Shown here piece after piece: positions 35,355 through 43,931 of a DNA stretch of 52,875 bases (position 1 is its first letter; each line of letters opens with the position of its first letter). This DNA is from a virus: positions 1-52,875 of IMG/VR virus record IMGVR_UViG_3300023174_000226. One strand, given 5' to 3'. The notes beneath the pieces are model-generated. The model searched no databases. It was given only the letters and a program-made list of their open reading frames with translations, and was not told the origin of the DNA. Position numbers and translations under genes: made by a program.

Positions 35355-36567
35355 TACAGAATCAAAACTAATCTCTGCTGTATTGGCAGACAAACAAGTA
35401 CACGTTTTGCTACAAGCAAATGTGGATAATATCCTAAGAACCCATAACGACATTTGGACTTTTATCCGCAACTATTCTGAGACTAATGGTACTGTGCCAC
35501 CAGTATCTTTGGTTATAGATAAATTCCGTGACTTTGCTCCTGTGGATAGTGTTGGTGCTACCAAGTATCACCTAGAAGAACTACAAGCAGAATTTTTAAA
35601 TGATAGTCTTAAAGATGTTCTTAGAACTACTGCTTCGGATGTTCAGGCAGGTCAGGGTACTAAAGCACTAGAAGACTTAATCCAGAAGACATCAGAACTA
35701 AAAAAGAATACAGCAGTTATCCGTGACATTGATGCTACTGATATTGATTCTGCTGTTGCATACTTTGAAAACTTGGCTAGACAGCAAGAACTAGGTTCTA
35801 TTGGTATTAAAACTGGGCTACCTGGGTTTGATAATTATCTTCCTGCTGGAATTACCCCAGGACAGTTGGGTGTGTTCCTTGCTTATCCAGGAATTGGTAA
35901 GTCTTGGTTTGCTCTTTATATGGCGGTACAAGCATGGAAGCAAGGTAAGTCACCACTAATTATTTCTCTTGAAATGTCTGAGACAGAAGTTCGTAACCGT
36001 GTATTTGCTATCATGGGCGAAGGTCTTTGGTCACATCGTAAACTTAGTAATGGTCAGGTAGAGATTGCAGATTTGAAACGCTGGCATGCAAAAGAACTTG
36101 CTGGTAAACCAGAATTTCATATTATTTCTAACGACAATGGTGGAGAAGTTACACCATCAGTTATCCGTGGTAAGATTGACCAGTACAAGCCAGACCTAGT
36201 AATCGTAGACTATCTACAGTTGATGTCTCCTAACCAAAAATCTGATAATGAGACTGTTCGTATGAAGAATCTTTCTCGTGAACTTAAATTGATGGCTATT
36301 TCAGAAGAAATGCCTATCATTGCTATCTCGTCTGCTACGCCAGATGACGTTACAAAACTAGACACGGTGCCTACTCTTGGTCAGACTGCTTGGTCTCGCC
36401 AGATTGCCTACGATGCTGACTGGGTTCTAGCCCTAGGTCGTGCCACAAACTCAGATATTCTAGAGTGTGTATTCCGTAAGAACCGTAATGGCTTTATGGG
36501 TGAATTCCTAGTTCAGGTTGATTTTGACAAGGGCTACTATCGTTATAAGGATTTTGAAGATAACTAG
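35347..36567 (+). CDS. dnaB: replicative DNA helicase, DnaB-like
   Basis: 406 residues. It unwinds the fork as a hexamer. Residues 1-105 form the helical N-domain (SKLISAVLADKQVHVLL...). The RecA-fold motor follows, with Walker A AYPGIGKS at 179-186 and Walker B IVDYLQL with Asp288. Downstream, SSATPDD (about 325) corresponds to the motif that in host DnaB contains QLNR, and NRNGFMGEFLVQVDF ends the core with the arginine-bearing strand. It is shorter than host DnaB (about 450-470), mainly in the N-domain and linker. It overlaps the small gene before it, and the primase follows one gene later. Confidence 0.9.
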   Translation: MNNTESKLISAVLADKQVHVLLQANVDNILRTHNDIWTFIRNYSETNGTVPPVSLVIDKFRDFAPVDSVGATKYHLEELQAEFLNDSLKDVLRTTASDVQAGQGTKALEDLIQKTSELKKNTAVIRDIDATDIDSAVAYFENLARQQELGSIGIKTGLPGFDNYLPAGITPGQLGVFLAYPGIGKSWFALYMAVQAWKQGKSPLIISLEMSETEVRNRVFAIMGEGLWSHRKLSNGQVEIADLKRWHAKELAGKPEFHIISNDNGGEVTPSVIRGKIDQYKPDLVIVDYLQLMSPNQKSDNETVRMKNLSRELKLMAISEEMPIIAISSATPDDVTKLDTVPTLGQTAWSRQIAYDADWVLALGRATNSDILECVFRKNRNGFMGEFLVQVDFDKGYYRYKDFEDN

Positions 36568-36568
36568 T

Positions 36569-36574
36569 TATAAT
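36569..36574 (+). promoter_or_regulatory. -10 box, leaderless GTG start
   Basis: TATAAT at 36569-36574 follows the dnaB stop. The GTG at 36580 is 5 bases downstream and has no Shine-Dalgarno. No TG extension is present. Confidence 0.55.
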
Positions 36575-36579
36575 AGAGT

Positions 36580-36924
36580 GTGGAGAATATATATCACAGA
36601 CCTATTAAGAACTTTACCTTTGACGGTATCATCAAGAATGATGCTGCTATTGGAAGACTTCGTTTAGAACTTGTGAGACTAAAAGCACTTGAGATGTGTG
36701 AACTGGGGTATGTGCCAAGACTTGACATAGACCCACAGTTTACGATAAAATATAATAACGAAAAAGATTACTATGAATTTACACTTACAGTATATGGAAC
36801 ATACATAGGAAAGAATAAAGCATTATGGATACAAGGTATAGAAGGAACTCAAATGGTTCCTACTCAAAAGAACAAATTAAGCGAGTTATTGCAGGGTCAG
36901 GCATCACAATCGAATCGGAAGTAG
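36580..36924 (+). CDS. unknown replication-block protein, overlaps the primase gene
   Basis: 114 residues from GTG. The first 40 residues look helical (NFTFDGIIKNDAAIGRLRLELVRLKALEMCELGYVPRLD), followed by strands (QFTIKYNNEKDYYEFTLTVYGTYIGK). Its last 100 bases overlap the primase start in another frame, so that stretch codes for two proteins if both starts are right. The leaderless GTG supports it being real. I do not recognise it; a helicase or primase partner is possible by position. Confidence 0.6.
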   Translation: MENIYHRPIKNFTFDGIIKNDAAIGRLRLELVRLKALEMCELGYVPRLDIDPQFTIKYNNEKDYYEFTLTVYGTYIGKNKALWIQGIEGTQMVPTQKNKLSELLQGQASQSNRK

Positions 36925-37769
36925 ATTCTGATTTTATTATCTTCTGTCCTTTTCATAATAACTATCGTTCACCTGCTGGGGAAGTAGATAAAAACTCTGG
37001 ACTATTCTTTTGTTTTTCTTGTCAGCATGTTTGTGACCTTGTTGCTTTAATTATGCATACATCTGGTCGTAGTTATTTTGAATCTGTTCGTTACATTAAG
37101 TCTAAAGAAACCGAGATTGATTTGTCGTATCAGATTAATCAGACACTTGTAGAGAAACCAGACTATGTTCCATATGACGAGTTGCAAATTAAGAGATTAA
37201 ATCAACAAGCATTGGAAGCACCTAGAGCAACAAGATACTATGATGGTAGACTAATTAGTGAAGCATCTATCAAGAAGTTTCAACTTGGCTTTTCTGAGAA
37301 ACAAGATATGGTAACTATTCCTGTTCATTCACCAGATGGAATTTCTGTTGGCTTTGTTGGTCGTTCAATTGAAGGCAAGGAGTTTAAGAATACTCCAGGA
37401 CTTCCAAAAGCAAAAGTTTTATTCAATTTACATCGTGTCAAAACTGCTGGAAAAGTTTATGTAGTTGAATCATCATTTGATGCTATCCGTTTAGACCAAT
37501 GTGGTTTTCCAGCAGTAGCAACATTGGGTGCAAATGTATCCAATTTCCAAACAGACCTACTCGGAAAGTACTTCAATAACATTATTGTCATTGCTGATAA
37601 TGACGAGGCTGGCGGTAATATGAAAGATAAGATTGTTGAACGTCTTGGCTCTCGTGTTACTGTTATTAAAATAGATAAACAATATAAGGATATTGGCGAT
37701 ATGTCAGATGAAGCAATAAAAAATATTGACGAATCATTTGACAAAACTATTGCCAGTATGCTAAACTAG
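36825..37769 (+). CDS. dnaG: DNA primase, DnaG-like
   Basis: 314 residues. It makes RNA primers for the polymerase. A CHC2 zinc finger opens it: CPFH near residue 41, then FFCFSCQHVCD near 66. The TOPRIM domain has VYVVESSFDAI (Glu near 216) and the metal-binding IADNDEAGG near 257. The protein lacks the C-terminal helicase-binding domain of host DnaG (about 600 residues), so the contact with DnaB is different here. The ATG at 36825 is the only ATG before the zinc finger and lies inside the previous gene; AGGAAAG precedes it at a longish distance. Confidence 0.88.
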   Translation: MDTRYRRNSNGSYSKEQIKRVIAGSGITIESEVDSDFIIFCPFHNNYRSPAGEVDKNSGLFFCFSCQHVCDLVALIMHTSGRSYFESVRYIKSKETEIDLSYQINQTLVEKPDYVPYDELQIKRLNQQALEAPRATRYYDGRLISEASIKKFQLGFSEKQDMVTIPVHSPDGISVGFVGRSIEGKEFKNTPGLPKAKVLFNLHRVKTAGKVYVVESSFDAIRLDQCGFPAVATLGANVSNFQTDLLGKYFNNIIVIADNDEAGGNMKDKIVERLGSRVTVIKIDKQYKDIGDMSDEAIKNIDESFDKTIASMLN

Positions 37770-37800
37770 TATACCGCTAAGAAAACATAAGGAGAATATT

Positions 37801-38454
37801 ATGAGCGTAATCAAAGGGCTAAAAGATATCGGTGCAATTATGGATAAGCCTAAATATGAAAACAATGGTCAAAAGGTTCGTTGGGTCAAGTTGGCTGACG
37901 GACAATCTGCAAAGGTTCGCTTCGTTGAAGAACTGGATACAGATTCAGCAAACTACGATGAAAGTCGTGGTCTATCTGTGGTAATCGCAGAACACACTAA
38001 TCCAAAGGATTACAAGCGTAAGGCAGTATGTACACTCGATTCCGAGGGTCGTTGCTACGGTTGTGAAATGGCTCGTAAAGAGCCAAAGGGCGGATGGCGT
38101 TCACGTCTTCGCTGGTATGGTAACGTTATCGTTGATGACGGTACTGAAGCACCTTATGTGGCTGTATGGTCACAGGGTATCTCAAAGCAGTCTGCTTTCG
38201 GAAATCTCCGTGAGTATGCAATTGAGACAGGTTCTATCTCTAACCTAGAGTGGAAGATTAAGCGTAATGGTCAGGGAACTGAAACCAACTACACCTTGCT
38301 TCCAACTAAACCAGATACAGAACCATTCAACTTCTCTGGCATTGAGCCTTTCAATCTTGAAAAGGTTGTCCGTGAAGTTGCATATGCAGAGCAGGAGAAT
38401 TTCTACTTCGGCTTTGATGCACCATCTGTTACTTCTAGTAACATTGACTGGTAA
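37801..38454 (+). CDS. putative single-stranded DNA-binding protein (gp32-like)
   Basis: 217 residues with Shine-Dalgarno AAGGAG and a possible weak -10 (TATACC) upstream. The N-terminal part (VRWVKLADGQSAKVRFVEEL) begins an OB-like barrel. A Cys cluster in AVCTLDSEGRCYGCEMAR may bind zinc, as in T4 gp32-type proteins. It is followed by basic and aromatic strands (GWRSRLRWYGNVIVDD) suited to DNA contact. The end (FYFGFDAPSVTSSNIDW) could be a flexible acidic tail. It lies between primase and polymerase and uses high-expression codons, as an abundant SSB should. Confidence 0.7.
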   Translation: MSVIKGLKDIGAIMDKPKYENNGQKVRWVKLADGQSAKVRFVEELDTDSANYDESRGLSVVIAEHTNPKDYKRKAVCTLDSEGRCYGCEMARKEPKGGWRSRLRWYGNVIVDDGTEAPYVAVWSQGISKQSAFGNLREYAIETGSISNLEWKIKRNGQGTETNYTLLPTKPDTEPFNFSGIEPFNLEKVVREVAYAEQENFYFGFDAPSVTSSNIDW

Positions 38455-38464
38455 AAACTAATTG

Positions 38465-38500
38465 ATGGGGGTAGGTGGTTCGCTATCTGCCCCCATTATT
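38465..38500 (+). terminator. hairpin between SSB and polymerase genes (partial terminator)
   Basis: ATGGGGGTAG (38465-38474) pairs with CTGCCCCCAT (38487-38496), one G-T wobble, 12-base loop. The following bases are only mixed A/T, so it may be a weak terminator or an mRNA end stabiliser letting SSB exceed polymerase. Confidence 0.65.
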
Positions 38501-38526
38501 CATCTTTAACTTTAAGGAAATAATTT

Positions 38527-41500
38527 ATGAGTTATGTTGGACTGCACGTTCACACTCACTACTCGCTGTTTGATGGCATAGCGACACCACAAGAATATGT
38601 GGATAGGGCAATTGAAATTGGAATGCCAGCCATCGCAATCACAGACCACGGTTCACTATCTGGACATCGTGAAATGTATCGTACTGCTATTGAAAAGGGT
38701 ATCAAGCCAATTCTTGGTGTTGAAGGATATATTGCACAAGACCGCTTTGACCAGAGAGACAAAGAAGAACGTGAAGAGACACCCCTAGACTTAGTTTACA
38801 ATCACTTGATTATTGTTGCAAAGAATGAAAAGGGTCTTGAGAATCTAAATAAACTAAACGAGATTGCTTGGACTGAAGGATTCTACAAGAAGCCTCGTAT
38901 GGACTGGGCTTCATTAGAGAAGTATAAAGAAGGTCTTATCATTACTTCTGGATGTTTGTCTGGCTTCTTGGCTAAGGCAATTGAAGCAGATGATTTTGCT
39001 GCTGCAAAGGAACATCTACAATGGGCTAAGAAAACTTTTGGCGATGACTACTACATTGAAGTTATGCCACATAATCCACCAGAGATTAATAAAACTATTC
39101 TTGCTCTTGCAGATGAGTTTGGCATCAAGCCTATCGTTACTCCTGACTGCCACCACGCTGGACCAGACCAGAGAGAGATTCAGGAACTAAAATTAATTCT
39201 GAACACCTATTCAAATAAGATTGAGAAAGATGCTACTTTTGCTGGTAGTCAGAAGTTTGATAATTTGATGGACAAGTTGGACTACCTGTACGGTGCTGAC
39301 CGCCAGATTACATTTAGGGACTACGAGATTCATTTACTATCTGATGAAGAGATGCACAAGTCTATGGAAGCCCAGGGTATCGTAAGACAAGATATGTATG
39401 ATAATACTATTGAGATTATGAATAAGGTTGAAGATTACAACATCAAAGACCACCTAGACTTGCTACCTGCACAATACCAGAATCCAGACCAAGAACTCTA
39501 TGAACTTGCTATGGCTGGTCTTGATACTCGTGGACTAGGTGCTGACCCAACATATCACACAAGAGTTGAAGAAGAACTTCAAATCATCAAGGATAAAAAC
39601 TTTGCTCCTTACTTCCTAGTTGTTCGTAACATGATTAACTGGGCTAAGAAAGAAGGCATTATGGTTGGTCCTGGTCGTGGTTCGGCTGCTGGTTCATTAG
39701 TTTGTTATGCATTGGGTATCACTGACGTTGACCCTATTCAGCATGGTCTGTTGTTCTTCCGTTTTATCAATCCAGAGCGTAACGACTTTCCAGATATTGA
39801 TACAGATATTCAGGATTCGAGACGTGAAGATGTAAAAGATTATTTGGTTCGTCAGTATCGTCACGTTGCTTCTATTGCAACATTCCTTGAGTTCAAGGGT
39901 AAGGGTATGGTTCGTGACATTGCTCGTGTTCTAAACATTCCGTTGCCAGATGTGAATAAGGTTCTTAAACTTGTTGATGACTGGGATGACTATCTAAACT
40001 CTAAATCAACTGCTGAGTTCCGTGACAAGTATCCAGAGATTGAACTTTATGGTGAGCAACTTCGTGGTCGTATTCGTGGTACTGGTATTCACGCTGCTGG
40101 TGTGGTTACTGCTAAAGAACCTATCTTTAAGTATGCACCATTGGAGACTAGAACAACTCCAGGTAGCAAGGAACGTATTCCAGTAGTAGCAGTAGACATG
40201 GAAGAAGCAGAACGTATCGGTCTGATTAAGATTGATGCTCTAGGTCTAAAGACCCTATCTGTTATTCAGGATACATTGGCTATCATCAAGGAACGTACTG
40301 GTACTGAGATTGACCTACATGCCTTAAATATGGAAGATGCAAATGTTTATCGTATGCTATCTGATGGTTTTACTAAGGGTGTGTTCCAGTGTGAAGCAAC
40401 ACCATACACCAACCTACTTGTAAAGATGGGTATTAAAAACTTTAATGAGTTGGCTGCTTCTAACGCTTTGGTTCGTCCAGGTGCTATGAACACCATTGGT
40501 AAGGACTATGTTGCTCGTAAACATGGTAAGCAAAACATTGACTATAAACACCAAGTACTAAAAGCATTCACAGAAGAAACCTATGGATGTATTCTATATC
40601 AGGAACAAGTTATGCTTGCCTGTGTGGAACTTGGTGGAATGACAATGGCAGAAGCGGACAAGGTTCGTAAAATCATTGGTAAGAAGAAAGATGCTAAAGA
40701 GTTTGATGTCTTTAAAGACAAGTTTGTTAAGGGTGCTTCTCGCTACCTAACTCCAAACGCCTCTGAAGACCTATGGCATGACTTTGAAGCACACGCTGGA
40801 TACTCGTTTAACAAGTCTCACGCTGTGGCTTATTCAACAGTTTCATATTGGACTGCATGGTTGAAGTATCACTATCCTATTGAGTTTATGTATTCGTTGC
40901 TCAAGAATGAAAGTGATAAAGATGCTCGTACTGAATACCTGATTGAAGCAAAGCGTATGGGCATTCCTGTTCGCTTGCCACACATCAATGAATCAGATGT
41001 TGACTTTAAAATCGAGGGTAAGGGTATTCGCTTTGGACTATCATCTATTAAGTTTATTAGTGATAACATTGCCAATAAATACATTGCTGCTAGACCATTT
41101 GCTTCATACAAAGAACTAGAAGAGTTTACATTTGGTAAGGGAAATGGGGTGAACAGTCGTGCATTACAGGCTCTACGCCTTGTAGGAGCCGCTACATTCG
41201 ATGACCAACCTAGAAACGATGAAGAAGTTCGTGAGAACCTTTATGAGTATCTAAACCTGCCAGAGTTCAACACATCCATTCCACAGCACTATCACGCATT
41301 CATCAACGATGTTGAAGAGTACGAAGAAAAGGGTGCATATGTTTTGATGGGTATGATTAAGAATATCAAGCGTGGTAAGGGCTGGTCAAGAGTAGAACTT
41401 CTTGATAAGACTGGTAGCATTGGAATCTTTGATGAAGAAAATACTACCATTGAAGCAGGTAGAACATATCTTGTATTGGCAAGTGATAACAGAATAGTAA

Positions 41501-41808
41501 CTGCAATTCCAGCAGATGAGATTAAGGGTAATCCGTCTGGTTTAATTAAGATACTAAACTATCGTCAGTTGCCATACAAGGATGATGAACTATTTGTGGT
41601 ATCATTTAAGCCAAGAGTTACAAAGGCTGGTAAAAAGATGGCATCTCTCGTATTAGCAGATACTGCTAGAGATATGCACAGCGTAACAGTATTTCCAACA
41701 TCATTCTCAAAAGCATATATGAAGATTGATGAAGGTAATGTATATAAATTCTCTTTGGGTAAAACCAAGGATGGAACAGTGATTATGGAAGACGTGGAAA
41801 ATGTTTGA
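38527..41808 (+). CDS. dnaE: DNA polymerase III alpha subunit (DnaE-type, with PHP domain)
   Basis: 1093 residues, Shine-Dalgarno AAGGAAA. It is the replicative polymerase. The N-terminal PHP domain keeps metal-binding signatures: HVHTHYSLFDG (His7, His9), TDHGSL, GVEGY, HLIIVAKN, TSGCLSG, and TPDCHHAG near 207-214. That suggests active proofreading, as in actinobacterial DnaE1. The palm has GRGSAAGSLVCYALG (about 385-399), PDIDTDIQD (Asp423, Asp425) and IKIDALGLKTL (Asp570). Fingers and duplex-binding parts follow, with YQEQVM near 690 and AYSFNKSHAVAYS near 757. The C-terminus holds an OB-type section (YVLMGMIKNIKRGKGWSRVELLDKTGSIGIF). Slightly shorter than host alpha. Confidence 0.95.
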   Translation: MSYVGLHVHTHYSLFDGIATPQEYVDRAIEIGMPAIAITDHGSLSGHREMYRTAIEKGIKPILGVEGYIAQDRFDQRDKEEREETPLDLVYNHLIIVAKNEKGLENLNKLNEIAWTEGFYKKPRMDWASLEKYKEGLIITSGCLSGFLAKAIEADDFAAAKEHLQWAKKTFGDDYYIEVMPHNPPEINKTILALADEFGIKPIVTPDCHHAGPDQREIQELKLILNTYSNKIEKDATFAGSQKFDNLMDKLDYLYGADRQITFRDYEIHLLSDEEMHKSMEAQGIVRQDMYDNTIEIMNKVEDYNIKDHLDLLPAQYQNPDQELYELAMAGLDTRGLGADPTYHTRVEEELQIIKDKNFAPYFLVVRNMINWAKKEGIMVGPGRGSAAGSLVCYALGITDVDPIQHGLLFFRFINPERNDFPDIDTDIQDSRREDVKDYLVRQYRHVASIATFLEFKGKGMVRDIARVLNIPLPDVNKVLKLVDDWDDYLNSKSTAEFRDKYPEIELYGEQLRGRIRGTGIHAAGVVTAKEPIFKYAPLETRTTPGSKERIPVVAVDMEEAERIGLIKIDALGLKTLSVIQDTLAIIKERTGTEIDLHALNMEDANVYRMLSDGFTKGVFQCEATPYTNLLVKMGIKNFNELAASNALVRPGAMNTIGKDYVARKHGKQNIDYKHQVLKAFTEETYGCILYQEQVMLACVELGGMTMAEADKVRKIIGKKKDAKEFDVFKDKFVKGASRYLTPNASEDLWHDFEAHAGYSFNKSHAVAYSTVSYWTAWLKYHYPIEFMYSLLKNESDKDARTEYLIEAKRMGIPVRLPHINESDVDFKIEGKGIRFGLSSIKFISDNIANKYIAARPFASYKELEEFTFGKGNGVNSRALQALRLVGAATFDDQPRNDEEVRENLYEYLNLPEFNTSIPQHYHAFINDVEEYEEKGAYVLMGMIKNIKRGKGWSRVELLDKTGSIGIFDEENTTIEAGRTYLVLASDNRIVTAIPADEIKGNPSGLIKILNYRQLPYKDDELFVVSFKPRVTKAGKKMASLVLADTARDMHSVTVFPTSFSKAYMKIDEGNVYKFSLGKTKDGTVIMEDVENV

Positions 41809-42139
41809 TGAAGTAGCAAAAGAACTGCACGAAACCGCAGTAGAAAAAGGTTTCTGGGGCATTGCCTATAACAATGATAGCAAAGAATCTTTGGATATCT
41901 TTATGACTAAACAACTGATGATGATTGTGTCTGAAGCGGTTGAGGTTATGGAAGCAATTCGTAAGTCCAAAGGTCCAGAAGAAGTAGCAGATGAGATGGC
42001 TGACATCATCATTCGCACACTTGACCTGTATGCAGGTTTGCGTGAGTTTGAATATGTCAATGGTAGTCTCGATGATGCTTTTGAAAAGAAGACTGGCTAC
42101 AACAAGTCTAGACCAGAAAGACATGGGGTTCGTTTCTAA
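41801..42139 (+). CDS. MazG-like nucleotide pyrophosphohydrolase
   Basis: 112 residues, overlapping the polymerase end by 8 bases. The helical MazG pattern is clear: KQLMMIVSEAVEVMEAIRK (ExxE-type motif) then EEVADEMADIIIRTLDL (the E/D metal ligands). Such enzymes hydrolyse NTPs or dNTPs to monophosphates, either cleaning the pool or lowering the host alarmone, both proposed for phages. The C-terminus ends DAFEKKTGYNKSRPERHG, typical of the family's basic tail. It lies between polymerase and recA and its stop overlaps the recA start. Confidence 0.85.
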   Translation: MFDEVAKELHETAVEKGFWGIAYNNDSKESLDIFMTKQLMMIVSEAVEVMEAIRKSKGPEEVADEMADIIIRTLDLYAGLREFEYVNGSLDDAFEKKTGYNKSRPERHGVRF

Positions 42140-43146
42140 TGACAACTATTGAAGAAGCCTTAGCATCTTTAGACCCACGCATTCGTAAGCGTTTGACTAA
42201 TGGTGTTGGATTTAAAACAGAGTATCAACCTACACCTAGTTTTGGACTTAATCGTGCATTGAATGGTGGACTGCCTATGGGTAGACAAGTGTTGGTTTGG
42301 GGAAGTAAGTCTTCTGCCAAGTCTTCACTATGCTTGCAGATGATTGCTCTTGCACAACAGGAAGGAAAACTTTGTGCTTGGATTGATGCAGAGATGTCCT
42401 ATTCAGAAGATTGGGCTAAGAAACTTGGGGTAGATACAGATAACCTAATCGTGTCACAAGCCAGAACCATTAATGAGATGGTAGATGTTGGAACCAATCT
42501 TATGAATGCAGGTGTAGACCTGATTGTAGTAGATTCAATTACATCATTGCTACCTGCTATTTACTTTGAAAAGGATACAGATGAACTTAAACAGTTGGAA
42601 AACACTAAACAGATTGGTGCAGAGTCTAGAGATTTTAGCAACGCTTGGAAGATGCTTAATTACGCTAATAATAAAGTTAAGCCAACCCTTTTGGTTCTTA
42701 TCTCGCAATCTCGTAACAATATTTCTGCTATGTATACTAGTCAACAGCCTTCAGGCGGTCAGGCTACTAAGTTTTATTCATCAACGGTTATCAAGTTATT
42801 CTCTTCCGAATCAGACAATCAAGCAATTAAAGGCAAGATTGCAGTTGGCGATAAACTCATTGAAGAGAAGATTGGTAGGAAAATTCGTTGGGAGATTCAA
42901 TTTAGCAAGACATCGCCAGCCTTCCAATCTGGAGAATACGATTTTTATTTCCGAGGTGATGTTGGCATTGACAGCATTGGTGATTTGGTTGATACTGCAG
43001 AGATGATGGGTATTGTAGAGCGTACAGGTGCTTGGTATATCCTACCAGATGGAACTAAGTTGCAAGGTAGAGATAAGTTTGTTGCTCGTGTTCGTGAAGA
43101 CTTAGACCTACAGGATGAGATTAAGGCAAAGGTTATCAGTGGGTAA
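42139..43146 (+). CDS. RecA-like recombinase
   Basis: 335 residues. It should form filaments on single-stranded DNA for repair and recombination-dependent replication. After GFKTEYQPTPSFGLNRALNGGLPMGRQVLVWG comes the Walker A GSKSSAKS at 55-62, where Ala replaces the usual Gly before the Lys. DLIVVDSITSLLPA supplies the Walker B. LLVLISQSRNN (about 190) provides the sensing Gln, and a central flexible stretch (SAMYTSQQPSGGQATKFYSS) fits the L2 DNA-binding loop. It is the same length class as host RecA but lacks the full C-terminal domain sequence. Its stop overlaps the following zinc ribbon gene. Confidence 0.88.
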   Translation: MTTIEEALASLDPRIRKRLTNGVGFKTEYQPTPSFGLNRALNGGLPMGRQVLVWGSKSSAKSSLCLQMIALAQQEGKLCAWIDAEMSYSEDWAKKLGVDTDNLIVSQARTINEMVDVGTNLMNAGVDLIVVDSITSLLPAIYFEKDTDELKQLENTKQIGAESRDFSNAWKMLNYANNKVKPTLLVLISQSRNNISAMYTSQQPSGGQATKFYSSTVIKLFSSESDNQAIKGKIAVGDKLIEEKIGRKIRWEIQFSKTSPAFQSGEYDFYFRGDVGIDSIGDLVDTAEMMGIVERTGAWYILPDGTKLQGRDKFVARVREDLDLQDEIKAKVISG

Positions 43147-43315
43147 GTATACAGTTTATCCAGGTAAGTTTCCTTGCCACACTTGCAGGGTAGAAGTAAA
43201 GTCAGTAAGAGTCTATCCAGTAGAAAAACTAATTACTTGGATGTGTCCAGAGAAACATTTGAACGAAGTTAGTTTGCAAACTAAGAAGAAGCAGGACTTT
43301 GAGCGAGAGAAGTGA
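43139..43315 (+). CDS. small zinc-ribbon protein
   Basis: 58 residues from a GTG at 43139 overlapping the recA stop. The upstream start at 43115 lies inside recA with no ribosome site. The protein reads GKYTVYPGKFPCHTC, then a strand, then TWMCPEKHL. This is a CxxC knuckle and a second C-x3-H knuckle, making one zinc site, followed by a Lys/Gln-rich tail. Such ribbons bind nucleic acid or bridge proteins. Position inside the recombination cluster suggests a DNA-repair accessory role. It overlaps the next gene by 17 bases. Confidence 0.7.
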   Translation: MGKYTVYPGKFPCHTCRVEVKSVRVYPVEKLITWMCPEKHLNEVSLQTKKKQDFEREK

Positions 43316-43598
43316 AAGCAAACGCCTTGGGGCGAAACAGCACAAAAACTCTGGTAGAGGCACCCATAAGGGAGATGCTTCTTGGGAGAACTTTACTGTT
43401 GATTTCAAAGAAGTGGGAAAGTCCTTCACCCTCAATAAAGAGGTCTGGGCTAAGGCAACTACGGACGCTATTAGGAATAATAATAATCCAGCAATCGTAG
43501 TTGTCCTTGGCGATAAGGGTATTAAAACAAGATTAGCAGTCATTGAACTATCACTATTAGAGATGATACTTGACCTACTACCTTCTGATAGTGTATAA
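43299..43598 (+). CDS. small PD-(D/E)xK-like nuclease, possible resolvase
   Basis: 99 residues from a TTG start at 43299, the best in-frame start found but without a good Shine-Dalgarno. The motif series SKRLGAKQHKNSGRGTHKGD then FTVDFKEVGKSFTL matches a family of small phage nucleases: a GSGR-THKGD loop with an Asp ligand, and a D-x-K in VDFK standing for the (D/E)xK signature. NPAIVVVLGD and LLEMILDLL complete a small alpha/beta core. It could cut branched DNA or act in packaging. The enzyme class is inferred; its end overlaps the -10 box for the next gene. Confidence 0.6.
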   Translation: MSERSESKRLGAKQHKNSGRGTHKGDASWENFTVDFKEVGKSFTLNKEVWAKATTDAIRNNNNPAIVVVLGDKGIKTRLAVIELSLLEMILDLLPSDSV

Positions 43599-43599
43599 T
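43570..43599 (+). promoter_or_regulatory. sigma70-type promoter before the recombination genes
   Basis: TTGACC at 43570-43575, 18-base spacer, TATAAT at 43594-43599, inside the 3' end of the nuclease gene. Shine-Dalgarno AAGGA precedes the ATG at 43625. Confidence 0.7.
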
Positions 43600-43624
43600 A
43601 GAACTATAACATTAAGGAAACAAA

Positions 43625-43924
43625 ATGGAACAAACAACAATTGAACAGGTCAATGGTCTCACAGAGATTGCTGACTTTATGAATGATGAAGAACTGACTA
43701 CTGCTCTTACCTTTATTGCTAAGGTAATTCTTAAGCCAGATATTCCCCTTAACGTTGCACAAGTAGAAATCGTTCGTTTGCAAGCAATTGCTGCGAAGAT
43801 GTCTTTCAAAGCCACATGGCTAACTAACGTAGATAAAGGAGACAGAGCGAAAAAGAATATTTACTATACCGCTGCTGAGGCTATCAACAACCTCGTATCG
43901 GCTCTTAAATATATCACTCGCTAG
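43625..43924 (+). CDS. unknown helical protein ahead of the Cas4-like exonuclease
   Basis: 99 residues, predicted fully helical (EQVNGLTEIADFMNDEELTTALTFIAKVIL, VAQVEIVRLQAIAAKMSFKATWL, TAAEAINNLVSALKYI). It has no Cys or metal motif. It has its own promoter and Shine-Dalgarno, and the exonuclease starts 7 bases after it ends. It may partner the exonuclease; I do not recognise it. Confidence 0.7.
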   Translation: MEQTTIEQVNGLTEIADFMNDEELTTALTFIAKVILKPDIPLNVAQVEIVRLQAIAAKMSFKATWLTNVDKGDRAKKNIYYTAAEAINNLVSALKYITR

Positions 43925-43931
43925 TGTTATT

